64,000 nucleotides of DNA from Skermania piniformis (GCF_019285775.1 NZ_CP079105.1:2728001-2792000), one strand, 5' to 3'. Positions 30,345 to 40,113 are shown, numbered from the stretch's first letter. A program made the numbers and translations. Notes: a model not told the origin generated them from the sequence alone.

Positions 30345-31220
30345 ATGGGGGTAGGCAACGAACCGTTTCCCGGTTCGTGGGCGATCGCGAGCGGCGCGTT
30401 GACCAGGTGGGAGCTGCGGCACGACTATCGACGGATCTTGCCGGACGTATATGTCCGTAGGGGTGTCGTCCTGGACGCCGCCGGGCGGGCCAAAGCCGCG
30501 TCCCACTGGGCGAAAGGCCAAGGCGTTCTGGTCGGCCTATCCGCGGCAGCCTTGCACGGTTGTCGCTGGCTCGATCCCGAAGCTTCCGCCGAGATCACCC
30601 TGCCGACCCCGCGTCATGCGCCCGCCGGCATCGTCAGTCGACGAGAGCTTATCGCCGATCACGAGATGTGCTGGATCGACGGATTCCGGGTGACGAATGC
30701 TGCCCGGACCGGGTTCGACCTGGGCCGCCGCCACGACCGGATCCCCGCGGTGATCTTGCTCGACGCCCTGTGCGGTGCCACCGGAACCGATCCGGCGCAG
30801 ATCGCCGCGCTCGCCGACCGCCGCCGCGGTGCCCGCGGCGTGCGTCGACTCCGCGAACTTCTCGATCTGGTGGATGGCGGAGCCGAATCGCCCCAGGAGA
30901 CGCGCACCCGACTGATGTTGATAGACGACGGCCTTCCCCGACCGACCACCCAGATCAGGATTCGGGACACGACCGGTCGGGTGGTGGCGCGCGCCGATCT
31001 GGGTTGGGAACCGTGGCGGGTGGCCGTCGAATACGACGGCGCGCACCATTGGAACGACGCAGCCCAGCGAGCCTGGGATATCGAACGCGCCGAACTCGTG
31101 CGTGAACTCGGCTGGCGAATGGTGCGCGTCAGCTCGGCGCAACTGCGGACCCGTCCCTGGATGATCTGTGATCGTGTACGTGCCGCCCTGGCTGCATCGG
31201 GCGCGCCGACGGAGCACTGA
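30345..31220 (+). CDS. AbiEi-like/VSR-fold domain protein
   Basis: The 291-residue protein has an N-terminal winged-helix-like region (WELRHDYRRILPDVYVRRGV) resembling the AbiEi antitoxin N-domain, a middle region, and a C-terminal DUF559/VSR endonuclease-like fold (VARADLGWEPWRVAVEYDGAHHW...RVSSAQLRTRP). Asp-Glu-Tyr-Asp in VEYDGAHHW matches the PD-(D/E)xK-like core. Such proteins are multi-copy in mycobacteria and nocardiae without known toxin partner. No toxin gene is next to it here. Confidence 0.8.
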   Translation: MGVGNEPFPGSWAIASGALTRWELRHDYRRILPDVYVRRGVVLDAAGRAKAASHWAKGQGVLVGLSAAALHGCRWLDPEASAEITLPTPRHAPAGIVSRRELIADHEMCWIDGFRVTNAARTGFDLGRRHDRIPAVILLDALCGATGTDPAQIAALADRRRGARGVRRLRELLDLVDGGAESPQETRTRLMLIDDGLPRPTTQIRIRDTTGRVVARADLGWEPWRVAVEYDGAHHWNDAAQRAWDIERAELVRELGWRMVRVSSAQLRTRPWMICDRVRAALAASGAPTEH

Positions 31221-31269
31221 CGGATTTCTCTTCTCGCACGATGCCGCCGAGATTGCTCCCTCGACGAGA

Positions 31270-32040
31270 TCAGGCCAGGCGCAGTGTCGCCAGCGCGGCG
31301 GCGTGCAGGGCGCGACCGTAGCCGGGACCGTGCCCGGCAGCATGCACGGCAAGCGGATGCAGCTGGTGCACCGGGACCCGGTCCTGCCAGCCCGGCCGAA
31401 GCGGATGCGTTTCTCGATAGCCGGCGATGATCTCGTCGAGCTGCGGGCAGCCGAACAGCGCCAGCATCGCCAGATCGGTTTCCCGATGTCCGCCATGCGC
31501 AGCAGGATCGATGAGCACGGCGCCACGCTCGGCGACCCACATGACGTTGCCGTTCCACAGGTCGCCGTGAATCCGGGACGGCGGTTCCCGATCGTCGAAC
31601 GTCCCCTCGGCGATCACTGCGCAGGCACGCTCGATATCGACGAGCGAATCGGGGTCGACATGGCCGAGGTCGACCGCGGTCCGGACGAACGGCAACACGC
31701 GTTCGGTGACGTAGAACTCACCCCAGCGGGCGTGCTGGACACTGCTCATCGGCCGGTTGCCGATGTAGCACCGGCCGGTGAAATCCTCAGGTGGGCAGCC
31801 GAATTCGCCGCTCACCCCGGAATCGTGCACCGTCGCCAACGCTTGCCCGAACGCGTGTGCGGTGGCCGCCGACGGCGGCGCGGACACCAGCAGCTCGAGT
31901 TCGATGCATCGGGGACCGACAGCGCGAACCTCTACCGTCGGCGCGCCGCCCGCAGCCAACCATCGCAGCCCCGCAGCTTCCGCGGCGAAAAAGTCGTCCG
32001 GTGCATCCGGCGACGACTTCCGATACCCGACCGACCCCAT
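31270..32040 (-). CDS. Fructosamine/ketosamine-3-kinase family protein
   Basis: The 256-residue aminoglycoside-phosphotransferase-fold kinase has catalytic loop SRIHGDLWNGNVMW and metal motif VLIDPAAHGGHRETDLAML, both characteristic of fructosamine kinases, which phosphorylate sugar adducts on amines and so reverse protein glycation. The N-terminal Lys-bearing lobe is short. ATG at 32040 chosen. It is 29 bases from moaD on the same strand, so it may be transcribed with moaA-moaD, without functional link known. Confidence 0.85.
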   Translation of the reverse strand: MGSVGYRKSSPDAPDDFFAAEAAGLRWLAAGGAPTVEVRAVGPRCIELELLVSAPPSAATAHAFGQALATVHDSGVSGEFGCPPEDFTGRCYIGNRPMSSVQHARWGEFYVTERVLPFVRTAVDLGHVDPDSLVDIERACAVIAEGTFDDREPPSRIHGDLWNGNVMWVAERGAVLIDPAAHGGHRETDLAMLALFGCPQLDEIIAGYRETHPLRPGWQDRVPVHQLHPLAVHAAGHGPGYGRALHAAALATLRLA

Positions 32041-32069
32041 CCCCCCACGCTACCGCCCGACGGCACGAC

Positions 32070-32303
32070 TCAGCCGCCGGCGAACGGCGGCAGCACGTCG
32101 ACTCGCGTACCCACCGGGGTCGCCGGGTCGCGGGTCAGCTGATCGCCCACGAGATAGGCCGATACGCTCAGCACTCGGGCCATGGTTGCGCCGTACTTGG
32201 CAGTGAGCACCCGCTGCAACTCACCGACGGTGGCCGCGTCCAGCGTCTCCCCCGGCTTACCGGCAACGTCGGCCGCTGCGGCGAAATATCGGACTTCAAC
32301 CAC
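32070..32303 (-). CDS. moaD: Molybdopterin synthase small subunit MoaD
   Basis: The 77-residue ubiquitin-like sulfur carrier ([19 protein letters not shown]...) ends in PPFAGG; the terminal GG is thiocarboxylated and donates sulfur to precursor Z on MoaE. GTG at 32301-32303 overlaps the moaA stop by eight bases. The longer frame to 32435 is antisense-like and rejected. Confidence 0.92.
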   Translation of the reverse strand: MVEVRYFAAAADVAGKPGETLDAATVGELQRVLTAKYGATMARVLSVSAYLVGDQLTRDPATPVGTRVDVLPPFAGG

Positions 32304-33351
32304 CGATCGCGCCCATCGACCGCTCCGGTGGCGCGAAGCCGGCCGCGTCGATTCCGTGCCCGGCCCACTTCTGCCACATCGCGTCCCGCCACAGCCGCGC
32401 CAGCTCACCGTCACTCGCGCCGCTCCGCAGGGCACCGCGCAGATCTACCTCGTGGTCGCTGAACAAGCAGGACCGGACTCGTCCGTCGGCGGTGAGCCGA
32501 GTCCGGTCGCAATCGGCGCAGAACGACCGGGTGACCGAGGCGATCACGCCCACCGTCGCCGGGCCGTCGTCGATCCGCCAGAACTCCGCCGGCGACGCCG
32601 GATCCGGCCGGCCGACCGGGGTCAGCGCGAACCGGGTACCGAGGACGTCGAGCAGATCCGCGGCAGTCACCATCGATGTGCGGGTCCAGGCACGGTCGGC
32701 ATCGAGCGGCATCTCCTCGATGAAGCGCAGCTCGCACCCTTCGCCCAAGCACCAGTCCAACAGGTCCGACGCCCCGGCCACGGTATCGGGCATCAGTACC
32801 GCATTGACCTTTATCGGGGTCAGCCCGGCCCGGCGCGCGGCACGGATCCCGGCCAGCGCGTCGGGCAATCGGTCCCGCCGGGTGAGTGCGGCGAAACCCG
32901 CCGGATCGATCGTGTCCAGCGAGATGTTCACCCGGCTGAGCCCAGCGGCGGCGAGTCCGGCCGCCCGATGCCGCAGACCGACCGCATTGCTGGTCATGGT
33001 CAGCGGCAATGTCGGCAGCCGATCCCGGCAGCCACCGACGATCTGCTCCAGGTCACGACGCATCAGCGGCTCACCGCCGGTGAACCGCACCTCACGCACA
33101 CCCAGCTCGGTGACCGCCAGCACCACCAGCCGGACGATCTCGGCTGCGGTGAGCACGTCGGCGCGTGGGATCGGCGGCAAACCCTGCTCCGGCATGCAGT
33201 ACGTGCAGCGCAGCGAACACTTCTCGGTGATCGACACCCGTAGGTCACGGGCAGTCCGGCCGAACCGGTCGAGCAGGTCGGGCACATCCGGTCGGTCGAC
33301 GGCCGGCAGGCCCCCGCGGACCACCGGTATACCCATCTCGACCAGCGACAT
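32296..33351 (-). CDS. moaA: GTP 3',8-cyclase MoaA
   Basis: This 351-residue radical SAM enzyme starts molybdenum cofactor synthesis. [13 protein letters not shown] carries the SAM-binding 4Fe-4S cluster; [19 protein letters not shown] carries the C-terminal cluster that binds substrate. The C-terminal GG (MGAIGG) needed for catalysis is present. ATG 33349-33351 chosen (MSLVEMGIP). It is divergent from moeA by 46 bases and coupled to moaD. Confidence 0.96.
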   Translation of the reverse strand: MSLVEMGIPVVRGGLPAVDRPDVPDLLDRFGRTARDLRVSITEKCSLRCTYCMPEQGLPPIPRADVLTAAEIVRLVVLAVTELGVREVRFTGGEPLMRRDLEQIVGGCRDRLPTLPLTMTSNAVGLRHRAAGLAAAGLSRVNISLDTIDPAGFAALTRRDRLPDALAGIRAARRAGLTPIKVNAVLMPDTVAGASDLLDWCLGEGCELRFIEEMPLDADRAWTRTSMVTAADLLDVLGTRFALTPVGRPDPASPAEFWRIDDGPATVGVIASVTRSFCADCDRTRLTADGRVRSCLFSDHEVDLRGALRSGASDGELARLWRDAMWQKWAGHGIDAAGFAPPERSMGAIGG

Positions 33352-33397
33352 GGCCACATTATGCCCGGGTTTCTTCCGCGCGCCCGAGTCGGCGACA

Positions 33398-34588
33398 ATG
33401 CACCACATGACGCGCACCGTGGACGATCACGCGGCTGCCGTGGCCGGCTTGCTGCACCCGTTGGCCGCCCGACCGGTAGAGCCGGTCCCGGTTCGACTGG
33501 CGGCCGGGCGACGCAACGCTACCGAGGTTCGTTCGCCGGCGGATCTGCCGGCTTTTCGTAACTCGCAGATGGACGGATATGCGGTTCGGGCACAGTCGAT
33601 CGCAGACGTGCCGGTCACATTGCCGGTCGACGCGACGGTGGCCGCCGGCGCAGTCGCAGCTCCGCTGTCGGCGGGCGCAGCAATGAAAGTGATGACCGGC
33701 GCACCCATCCCAGCCGGTGCGGATTGTGTCGTGCCGGTCGAAGACACCACCCGGCAACCCGACGGCCACGTCCGGATCGAGCGGACCCGAGCAGCCGGCG
33801 AGTACGTCCGGGAGCAGGGTGACGACGTCCGAGCGGGGGCGCTGCTGGTACCGGCCGAAACCGGGTTGCGGCCGCGACACGTGGCCGCGCTGGCCGCGGT
33901 CGGGCTGACGCAGATCGAGGTCTACCGCCGGGTACGGGCCGTCGTGATCACGACCGGCGACGAGCTGACGCCGGCCGGCACGCCCCTTCGACCGGGTCAG
34001 GTCTACGACTCCAACGGAGTCGCCTTGGCGACGTACCTGGCGGCCGACGGAGTCGAGGTGGTGACGGTTACCCACGCTCCCGACGAGCCGGAGCGGTTGC
34101 GCGGGCTGCTGGACGACGCAGCGACGCGTGCCGACCTGGTGCTGACCTCCGGCGGGATCTCGATGGGCGACTTCGAGGTGGTCAAGGCGACACTACAGCC
34201 GCTCGGTGGCGAATTCGGCCATGTCGCAATGCAACCGGGCGGGCCGCAGGGGCTGTCGGTGCTGCACGGAATCCCGGTGCTCAGCTTTCCGGGCAATCCG
34301 GTGAGCACTGTGGTCTCGTATCTCGTGTTCGCCCGGCCGACGCTGCGCACGCTCGCCGGCCTGGACCCGGTCGCACCGCGGACACTGCCCCTGCTCGGCG
34401 AGCTGAACTCGACGCCCGGCAAGCGCCAGTTCCGCCGGGGACGAATCGCCGGCCACGGGGTCGAACCGGTCGCCGGACCGGGCTCGCACCTGATTGCCGC
34501 GATGGCACGAGCCGACGTGCTGATCGATCTGCCCGCCGACGTGACCGCAGTCGCCGCCGGCTCGGATGTGCGAGTGTGGGCGTTGTGA
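33398..34588 (+). CDS. moeA: Molybdopterin molybdenumtransferase MoeA
   Basis: The 396-residue enzyme inserts molybdate into adenylylated molybdopterin. [48 protein letters not shown] and [15 protein letters not shown], then [18 protein letters not shown], give the MoeA domain order I-IV. ATG 33398 or 33407 could start it; the open frame upstream to 32492 is antisense to moaA. Stop overlaps the moaC start (GTGA). Confidence 0.95.
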   Translation: MHHMTRTVDDHAAAVAGLLHPLAARPVEPVPVRLAAGRRNATEVRSPADLPAFRNSQMDGYAVRAQSIADVPVTLPVDATVAAGAVAAPLSAGAAMKVMTGAPIPAGADCVVPVEDTTRQPDGHVRIERTRAAGEYVREQGDDVRAGALLVPAETGLRPRHVAALAAVGLTQIEVYRRVRAVVITTGDELTPAGTPLRPGQVYDSNGVALATYLAADGVEVVTVTHAPDEPERLRGLLDDAATRADLVLTSGGISMGDFEVVKATLQPLGGEFGHVAMQPGGPQGLSVLHGIPVLSFPGNPVSTVVSYLVFARPTLRTLAGLDPVAPRTLPLLGELNSTPGKRQFRRGRIAGHGVEPVAGPGSHLIAAMARADVLIDLPADVTAVAAGSDVRVWAL

Positions 34589-35550
34589 GCCTTACCCACG
34601 TCGACGACGACGGCCGCGCCCGAATGGTGGATGTGAGCGCGAAGGCAGACAGCACCCGGCGCGCGACCGCGGCCGGCGCGCTGCACACCACCGCCGAAGT
34701 GGTGGCGCTGGTCCGGGCGGACGAACTACCGAAGGCCGACGTGCTGAGTACCGCTCGGATTGCCGGGATCGCCGGAGCGAAACGAACCGCCGACCTGATC
34801 CCGCTCTGCCATCAGCTGGCGCTGTCCGGAGTAGAGGTCGGGTTCGGCTTCACCGATACCGCCATCACCATCGAGGCCACGGCGAAGACCAAGGGCCCCA
34901 CCGGCGTCGAGATGGAAGCGCTGACCGCCGTGGCGATCGCCGGGTTGACCCTGCACGACATGGTGAAAGCGGTGGACCCGGCCGCCACCCTCACCGATGT
35001 TCGACTGCTACGCAAGGACGGCGGCAAGCGAGGGCGCTGGCAACGCTCGCCGGCGGAGACCGGCGAGCCGACCGACACACGTTCGGCCGTGGTCCTGGTG
35101 GCGTCGACCGCGGCCGCGGCCGGCACCCGCGCCGACACCACCGGACCGGCGCTGGTCGAGTGGTTGAGCGGACTGGGCTTCACGGTGCGCGGCCCGTTGA
35201 TCTATCCGGACGCCGAGATCGCGGCCGGGTTCGCCGATGCGCTCACCGGCGCGCCGGCGTTGGTGATCAGCACCGGCGGCACCGGGGCCGCACCGACCGA
35301 CGCGACACCGGAGGCAACCCGGGCCGTGATCGACCGGGAGCTGCCCGGCGTCGCCGAGTCGATCCGGCAGCGCGGTGCGGCGACATTTCCGCTCGCGGCG
35401 CTGTCGCGCGGGGTCGCAGGCCTGGCCGGGCGCACGGTAGTGGTGAACCTGCCCGGTTCGCCCGGTGGCGTGCAGGACGGCATCGCGACGCTGGAACCGC
35501 TGCTCGACCACCTACTCGCCCAGGTCGCCGGTGGTGGCCGGCATGAGTGA
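34585..35550 (+). CDS. moaCB: Bifunctional MoaC-MoaB/Mog molybdenum cofactor protein
   Basis: The 321-residue fusion has MoaC at residues about 1-155 (VDVSAKADSTRRATA, KRTADLIPLCHQL, KGPTGVEMEALTAV, MVKAVDP, KDGGKRG), which makes cyclic pyranopterin monophosphate with MoaA. MoaB/Mog at about 168-320 (VVLVASTAAAAGTRADTTG, ISTGGTGAAPTD) would adenylylate molybdopterin before MoeA. Fusion of these steps is known in actinobacteria. GTG 34585 overlaps the moeA stop. Confidence 0.94.
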   Translation: MSLTHVDDDGRARMVDVSAKADSTRRATAAGALHTTAEVVALVRADELPKADVLSTARIAGIAGAKRTADLIPLCHQLALSGVEVGFGFTDTAITIEATAKTKGPTGVEMEALTAVAIAGLTLHDMVKAVDPAATLTDVRLLRKDGGKRGRWQRSPAETGEPTDTRSAVVLVASTAAAAGTRADTTGPALVEWLSGLGFTVRGPLIYPDAEIAAGFADALTGAPALVISTGGTGAAPTDATPEATRAVIDRELPGVAESIRQRGAATFPLAALSRGVAGLAGRTVVVNLPGSPGGVQDGIATLEPLLDHLLAQVAGGGRHE

Positions 35551-35956
35551 ACCGCTGGCCCGGATCAGCACCGATCCGATCGATGCGGCCGAGGTGGACC
35601 GTGCCGTCGCCGGACCGGGCTACGGGGCGGTGGTGCTGTTCACCGGGGTGGTGCGCGACCATGACGACGATCGCCCGGTGACTGCACTGGAGTACTCCGC
35701 ACATCCGGACGCCGAACGGTTCCTGCGCACCTGCTGTCGGGAGCTGGCGCAGGAACACGGACTGCCGGTGGCGGCGGTGCACCGGGTAGGCGCGTTGGCC
35801 GTCGGCGATCTGGCACTGGTAGCCGCAGTCGCCGCGGCGCACCGCCGCGAAGCGTTCGCGGCGTGCGCCGAACTGGTCGAACGAATCAAACATGAGGTGC
35901 CGATCTGGAAGCGGCAAAGCTTCAGCGACGGGCCTTCGGAGTGGGTGGGGCTGTAG
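35543..35956 (+). CDS. moaE: Molybdopterin synthase large subunit MoaE
   Basis: The 137-residue catalytic subunit pairs with MoaD. GAVVLFTGVVRDHDDDRPVTALEYSAHP and the active-site VERIKHEVPIWKRQ (catalytic Lys residues) are typical. ATG 35543 overlaps the moaCB stop by eight bases. Its 3' end overlaps the convergent CobW gene by 35 bases. Confidence 0.95.
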   Translation: MSEPLARISTDPIDAAEVDRAVAGPGYGAVVLFTGVVRDHDDDRPVTALEYSAHPDAERFLRTCCRELAQEHGLPVAAVHRVGALAVGDLALVAAVAAAHRREAFAACAELVERIKHEVPIWKRQSFSDGPSEWVGL

Positions 35957-36971
35957 CCCGCAGCTCCACATGTCGCCACACCGGCAACAGCGCCTGCGCG
36001 TCGAGCGGTGCCGCACCGCGAGGTTCGGCGCGCGCCAGACCGGCTCGGACATCTCCCTCGCTCAGATCGACGCCGATGAAGACCAACGTGGTCCGGCCGG
36101 GTAGCCGTCCGTTGTCCGGGACGAAGCGCAGCTGGCTGCCGACCAACTGGACCACGAACGCCCGCGGCTCGCCCGCGACCGCGAACTCGACTCGCCCCTT
36201 GACCCGGAACAGGCCGGCCGGTGGATGTTCCAGAAACTCGACGAATGCGCGCGGCTCGACCGGTCCGGTAGCCACGGTCACACTGCGGTAGCCGTCGTGC
36301 AGGTGTGCGGCCGGCATCTCGGGCAGCAGCAGGTCGTCGAACGACAGCTGGGTGACGGCCCGACGCCGCTGGCCGGTCGGCGGATCGAACAGCAGGCGTG
36401 GGTCGACCCGACCGTAGGTGGTCGGCTGGATCGGCACCGTCCGGACGATCCGAGCGAGCTCCCCGCGCAGCGCGGCCAACCGCTCCGGCGATACCAGGTC
36501 GGCCTTGTTCAGCACCACCAGGTCGGCCAGTCGTAGGTGGCGTTCCAGGACCGGATGGCGGGATCGGCCGGCGTCGAACTCCAACGCGTCGACCACCTGC
36601 ACCAGACCGCCATAGCGGATTCGGGAGCTGTTACTGCCGAGCACCATTCGCGCCATCGCGCGCGGCTCGGCCAACCCGCTGGCCTCCACCACGATCACGT
36701 CGATCCCGAGTCGCGGCACGGTGAGCCGCTGGAACAGCGTATCCAGTTCAGCCGGATCGGTTGCGCAGCAAAGGCATCCGTTGGCCAGTGACACCATGGC
36801 ATCGACCTGGCCGGCAACCAGCATCGCGTCTACCCCGACGCTGCCGAAATCGTTCACCACGACGCCGACTCGTGCGTCCCGCTGATGCAACAGGTGGTTG
36901 AGCAGACTGGTTTTACCGGCACCGAGAAAGCCGGTCAGCAGGACAACCGGGATCGGTGCGGGCACCGGCAC
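35922..36971 (-). CDS. CobW/COG0523 family GTPase metallochaperone
   Basis: The 349-residue G3E GTPase has Walker A GFLGAGKTSLLNHLL, CxCC metal motif NGCLCCAT, VVEASGLAEP (Walker B/switch), NKAD base-specificity motif VVLNKADLV and a C-terminal CobW_C domain (residues about 235-330). Members deliver Zn, Co or Fe to client enzymes, frequently induced on zinc starvation. No Zur box was recognised. Its client is unknown; location beside Mo cofactor genes may be incidental. Confidence 0.9.
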   Translation of the reverse strand: MPVPAPIPVVLLTGFLGAGKTSLLNHLLHQRDARVGVVVNDFGSVGVDAMLVAGQVDAMVSLANGCLCCATDPAELDTLFQRLTVPRLGIDVIVVEASGLAEPRAMARMVLGSNSSRIRYGGLVQVVDALEFDAGRSRHPVLERHLRLADLVVLNKADLVSPERLAALRGELARIVRTVPIQPTTYGRVDPRLLFDPPTGQRRRAVTQLSFDDLLLPEMPAAHLHDGYRSVTVATGPVEPRAFVEFLEHPPAGLFRVKGRVEFAVAGEPRAFVVQLVGSQLRFVPDNGRLPGRTTLVFIGVDLSEGDVRAGLARAEPRGAAPLDAQALLPVWRHVELRATAPPTPKARR

Positions 36972-36998
36972 AGCCTACGATGCCCGCCGCCCGCCGGA

Positions 36999-38042
36999 TC
37001 AGCGTTCCGCAGTGGCGATGGTCCCGACCCCGTTCGTCCGAGCGATGCCGACGAGTTCGCGGGCCAGCCCGTCGATCGTGACCGCGGTAACCGGGTCGGC
37101 GCCGTGCGCGGCGTCGATCCCGAGTGTCTGTAGCAGCGGCTCGAGCAGGCCGGTGAGCGTGGCCATCAGCCCGTCCCCATCGGCGGGCGCTGCCGGGGAC
37201 GTCATGGCTGCGGCCGGTGCCACGGCCTGCGCCGGCGCGCTCGTCGGAACGACCGCGGTACCGAACAGAAAGGCAACGATTCCGGTGGTGATCGCCACCG
37301 CGTGTGCCAACTGCCCCTCGCCGGACTCCAGCAACTTGGCGTCCTCGGGATTCGCTCCGTTGCCCATCTCGACGAACACGTCGGGCACCTGGGTGAGCGC
37401 CGGTCCGGCGACGTCGGCGCGGGTCTGCAACCCGTTGTCGGTGGCGAGATAATTGGCCGGCGCCGAGCCGTATTTGAGGTAGGCATCGCGCACCGACGCC
37501 GATGCGGCGCGCCCCGGACCGGACTGCACGGCATCGGCCACCGGGTCGGGGATCGGGAGTTCCGGGACGATCAGATGGAATCCACGCCCCTCGGCCGGGC
37601 CGCCGTCCGCGTGGATGCTGACCGCGACGTCGGCATGCGAGTCGTTCGCGGCCCGGGCCCGGTCGTCGACGCAACCTCCCCAGCCGGTGTCGTCCTGCCG
37701 GCTCAGCACCACCCGGGCACCGAGGCTCTCCAACGACGTCTTGACCAGTTGCGCGACCTGCCAGGTGATCGTGTGCTCCGGAACGCCGTTCACCGTGGTC
37801 ATGCCGGTGGTCTGGCAGTCCTTGGTACCACCGCGGCCGTCGGAGACCTGCCGGGACAAGTTCTCGTTGTGGCCCGTGCCCTGATGGCCCGGGTCCAGAA
37901 AGACGGTCTTGCCGGCGAGCCGGGTGGACGAGTCGCCGGGAGCGGGATCGGCATGCCCCACAGCCGGAAAGGCCACGGCGAACTGCGTCGCGAGCGCTAC
38001 CACGGTGGCGCCGAGACCGGCGCGGACAAGTGAATTCTTCAT
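36999..38042 (-). CDS. N-acetylmuramoyl-L-alanine amidase (Rv3717-like)
   Basis: The 347-residue protein has a Sec signal peptide (about residues 1-31, VALATQFAVAFPAVGHA). The amidase_3 zinc domain follows: VFLDPGHQGTGHN (zinc His), AVSIHADGG (second His) and VFVEMGNGANPEDA (catalytic Glu). It would cleave the stem peptide from muramic acid in peptidoglycan turnover or septum splitting. Compared with Rv3717, a C-terminal extension of roughly 100 residues (Ala/Pro-rich) is present. Monocistronic. Confidence 0.9.
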   Translation of the reverse strand: MKNSLVRAGLGATVVALATQFAVAFPAVGHADPAPGDSSTRLAGKTVFLDPGHQGTGHNENLSRQVSDGRGGTKDCQTTGMTTVNGVPEHTITWQVAQLVKTSLESLGARVVLSRQDDTGWGGCVDDRARAANDSHADVAVSIHADGGPAEGRGFHLIVPELPIPDPVADAVQSGPGRAASASVRDAYLKYGSAPANYLATDNGLQTRADVAGPALTQVPDVFVEMGNGANPEDAKLLESGEGQLAHAVAITTGIVAFLFGTAVVPTSAPAQAVAPAAAMTSPAAPADGDGLMATLTGLLEPLLQTLGIDAAHGADPVTAVTIDGLARELVGIARTNGVGTIATAER

Positions 38043-38188
38043 CGCGGATCGGCGCGAGCAAGCGCGCGCCGGCCTCCCTTCTAGTCACATGAGCAACATC
38101 AGCAACTCTTGCAACAGGCGGTCTGGGCGGCAACGTCGACGCTCGGGCGTTATGGAACCGTTCCGTACCGAACCGGCATCGGCGGGAC

Positions 38189-39715
38189 TCAGTATGCGCC
38201 GTCTTTTCCGACGACGGCCGACACCGTCTTCTTGATGATGTTCAAGTCCTGCATCATCGACCAGTTCTCGATGTAGGACAGGTCGAGCCGGATGGTCTCG
38301 TTCCACGACAGGTCGGACCGACCACTCACCTGCCACAGTCCCGTCAGACCGGGCTTTACCATCATCCGGCGCCGCACTGCCCCGTTGTACTGGTCCACCT
38401 CGCGACGCAATGCCGGGCGCGGTCCGACCACGCTCATCTCACCGCGAATTACGTTGAAGAACTGCGGTAATTCGTCGAGCGAATAGCGTCGCAGGAACTT
38501 GCCGACGTTGGTGACGCGCGGATCGTCGCGCATCTTGAACAACACGCCTGCACCTTCGTTGCCTTCGAGCAGCTCGTCGACCTGGGCGTCGGCATCCTGC
38601 ACCATGCTGCGGAACTTGATCATCGGGAACGGCACCCCGTTCATGCCGATCCGCTCCGATTTGTAGAAGATCGGGCCCTTGCCGGACATCCGCACCGCGA
38701 CGGCCGCCGCGACCAGGATCGGCGAGATCATGATCAACACCATCGACGCGAAGAGATAATCGAAGATCGTTTTGGCGAGCGACCGGGCGCGATGGTGCTG
38801 CGGTCGCGCGATGTGCAACATCGGCATTCCGGCGACCGGCCGAGTCTGGATCCGCTGACCGGTGATGTCCACGACGCCCGGCGTCACGATCAGATCGACC
38901 CCGATCGAGTCGAGATCCCAAGCCAGCTTACGAATGTCACCCGGGCCGAGATCGTCGGTGGGGGTGATCGCAACGGTGTCGGCACCGGTACGGTCCAGCG
39001 CGTCCAGGACCGTCCGGTCGGTGCCGACCACCGGAACCGACGCTCCGGTTTCGGCGTCCACCTCGATCTTCGGTGGCCCGTCGACCGGGCCGGCCGGGGT
39101 GCAGACCCCGACAACCCGGAAACCCGACGACGGCTCGCGGTGGAACGCGATCGCCGTTGCCCGAGCGGCGTAGTGGCTGCCCACTACCAAGACCGACGAC
39201 AAGAACCGCCCGGTGGAGTGCTTGCGGAGCGCATATCGCCGCCAGAACCAGCGGCCGACCACCAGCCCGGCGACGCCGAAGGGCAGCGCGATCATGAAGT
39301 AGCTGCGGGCGAGCTCGGCGCGAAATATCGACGACGCGATGGCCAACGCGCCGAACAAGACCAGCGTGGCGTTGGCCACCCTCCGATACTCCGGCGCGCC
39401 GCTGCCGATCAGTCGCCGAGATCTGGTGCCGAAGCTGGTCAGCGCGGTGAGCCAGAGAGCGACTATCACCGCCGAAACGGCCGTGTACCGAAGCGTCGTG
39501 CCCTCCAGCAGTCGAACACCGACCCCGAACATGAGGAACTGGGCCGCACCGACCACCGCGACGACCACCACCGCGTCGGTGATGATCAACCGCCGCCGAT
39601 GCTGCGCTTGCCACCGCGCACGCACCGAGGGAAGAAACTCGGTGATCTCACGAGACTCGACCGCTACAGCTTCCACCGCCGTCACTGCTGCTCCCCTTGT
39701 CCAGAACCCGACCAT
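38189..39715 (-). CDS. Polyprenyl-phosphate sugar-1-phosphate transferase (exopolysaccharide initiating)
   Basis: The protein of about 508 residues has four to five N-terminal membrane helices, a cytoplasmic Rossmann-like domain (about 170-320) and a C-terminal bacterial sugar transferase domain: GPIFYKSERIGMNGVPFPMIKFRSM, RYSLDELPQFFNVIRGEMSVVGPRP and LTGLWQVSGRSDLSWNE. It would load a sugar phosphate onto polyprenyl phosphate to start surface polysaccharide synthesis. ATG 39713-39715 favoured; ATG 39761-39763 possible. No other polysaccharide genes are in view. Confidence 0.9.
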   Translation of the reverse strand: MVGFWTRGAAVTAVEAVAVESREITEFLPSVRARWQAQHRRRLIITDAVVVVAVVGAAQFLMFGVGVRLLEGTTLRYTAVSAVIVALWLTALTSFGTRSRRLIGSGAPEYRRVANATLVLFGALAIASSIFRAELARSYFMIALPFGVAGLVVGRWFWRRYALRKHSTGRFLSSVLVVGSHYAARATAIAFHREPSSGFRVVGVCTPAGPVDGPPKIEVDAETGASVPVVGTDRTVLDALDRTGADTVAITPTDDLGPGDIRKLAWDLDSIGVDLIVTPGVVDITGQRIQTRPVAGMPMLHIARPQHHRARSLAKTIFDYLFASMVLIMISPILVAAAVAVRMSGKGPIFYKSERIGMNGVPFPMIKFRSMVQDADAQVDELLEGNEGAGVLFKMRDDPRVTNVGKFLRRYSLDELPQFFNVIRGEMSVVGPRPALRREVDQYNGAVRRRMMVKPGLTGLWQVSGRSDLSWNETIRLDLSYIENWSMMQDLNIIKKTVSAVVGKDGAY

Positions 39716-39796
39716 AGATTTGTCGACCGAACAAAACACAGCGATCTGATCGCGTCTCGCCATACCTGCGATCCATACCGGAGTCTATCCGGGGCT

Positions 39797-39871
39797 ATAC
39801 CGGTATGCCAACTGGTTGCTGAGCTGCTCTACCGCACCTTGGCGCTATTGATCTGCAAATACCAGCAGATC
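39797..39871. promoter_or_regulatory. Inverted repeats between the sugar transferase and tRNA-Ala
   Basis: ATACCGGTAT (39797-39806) is a perfect palindrome with related half-sites (ATACCGG, TATCCGG) at 39775-39793. GATCTGC (39850-39856) and GCAGATC (39865-39871) form a second inverted repeat with an eight-base loop. They lie in the otherwise gene-free interval upstream of the divergent transferase; operator or terminator roles are both possible. Confidence 0.35.
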
Positions 39872-39964
39872 TCTGCCCCTCGAGCGACACTGCCGCATTT
39901 GGCCGACCAACAGCGGATGGTGTAGCTTCGACCGAGCAGCCGGACGGAGTCCGTACCGGCCTGC

Positions 39965-40037
39965 GGGGCTATGGCGCAGCTGGTAGCGCACCACACTGGC
40001 AGTGTGGGGGTCAGGGGTTCGAGTCCCCTTAGCTCCA
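39965..40037 (+). tRNA. tRNA-Ala (anticodon GGC)
   Basis: A complete 73-base cloverleaf: acceptor GGGGCTA/TAGCTCC, D-arm GCGC/GCGC, anticodon stem CCACA/TGTGG with loop CTGGCAG (anticodon GGC), T-arm AGGGG/CCCCT with TTCGAGT loop, discriminator A. CCA is not encoded. The integrase remnant starts 76 bases downstream in opposite orientation, so the tRNA 3' end was probably an attachment site. Confidence 0.97.
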
Positions 40038-40049
40038 CCCTATTTACGC

Positions 40050-40082
40050 AGGTCAGGCCCGGTATCGCACCGGGCCTGACCT
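40050..40082 (+). terminator. Terminator of tRNA-Ala
   Basis: AGGTCAGGCCCGGT (40050-40063) pairs perfectly over 14 bases with ACCGGGCCTGACCT (40069-40082), loop ATCGC, followed by GTTTCGG. It ends the tRNA transcript and may also stop the opposing integrase transcript. Confidence 0.85.
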
Positions 40083-40113
40083 GTTTCGGAATGGCGAGTG
40101 AGTCAAGAGTGAG

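Noticed and set aside
39829..40038. Minus-strand ORF reading MELRGLEPLTPTLPVW over tRNA-Ala
   Set aside because: It is the antisense of the tRNA 3' half, a well-known false protein call.
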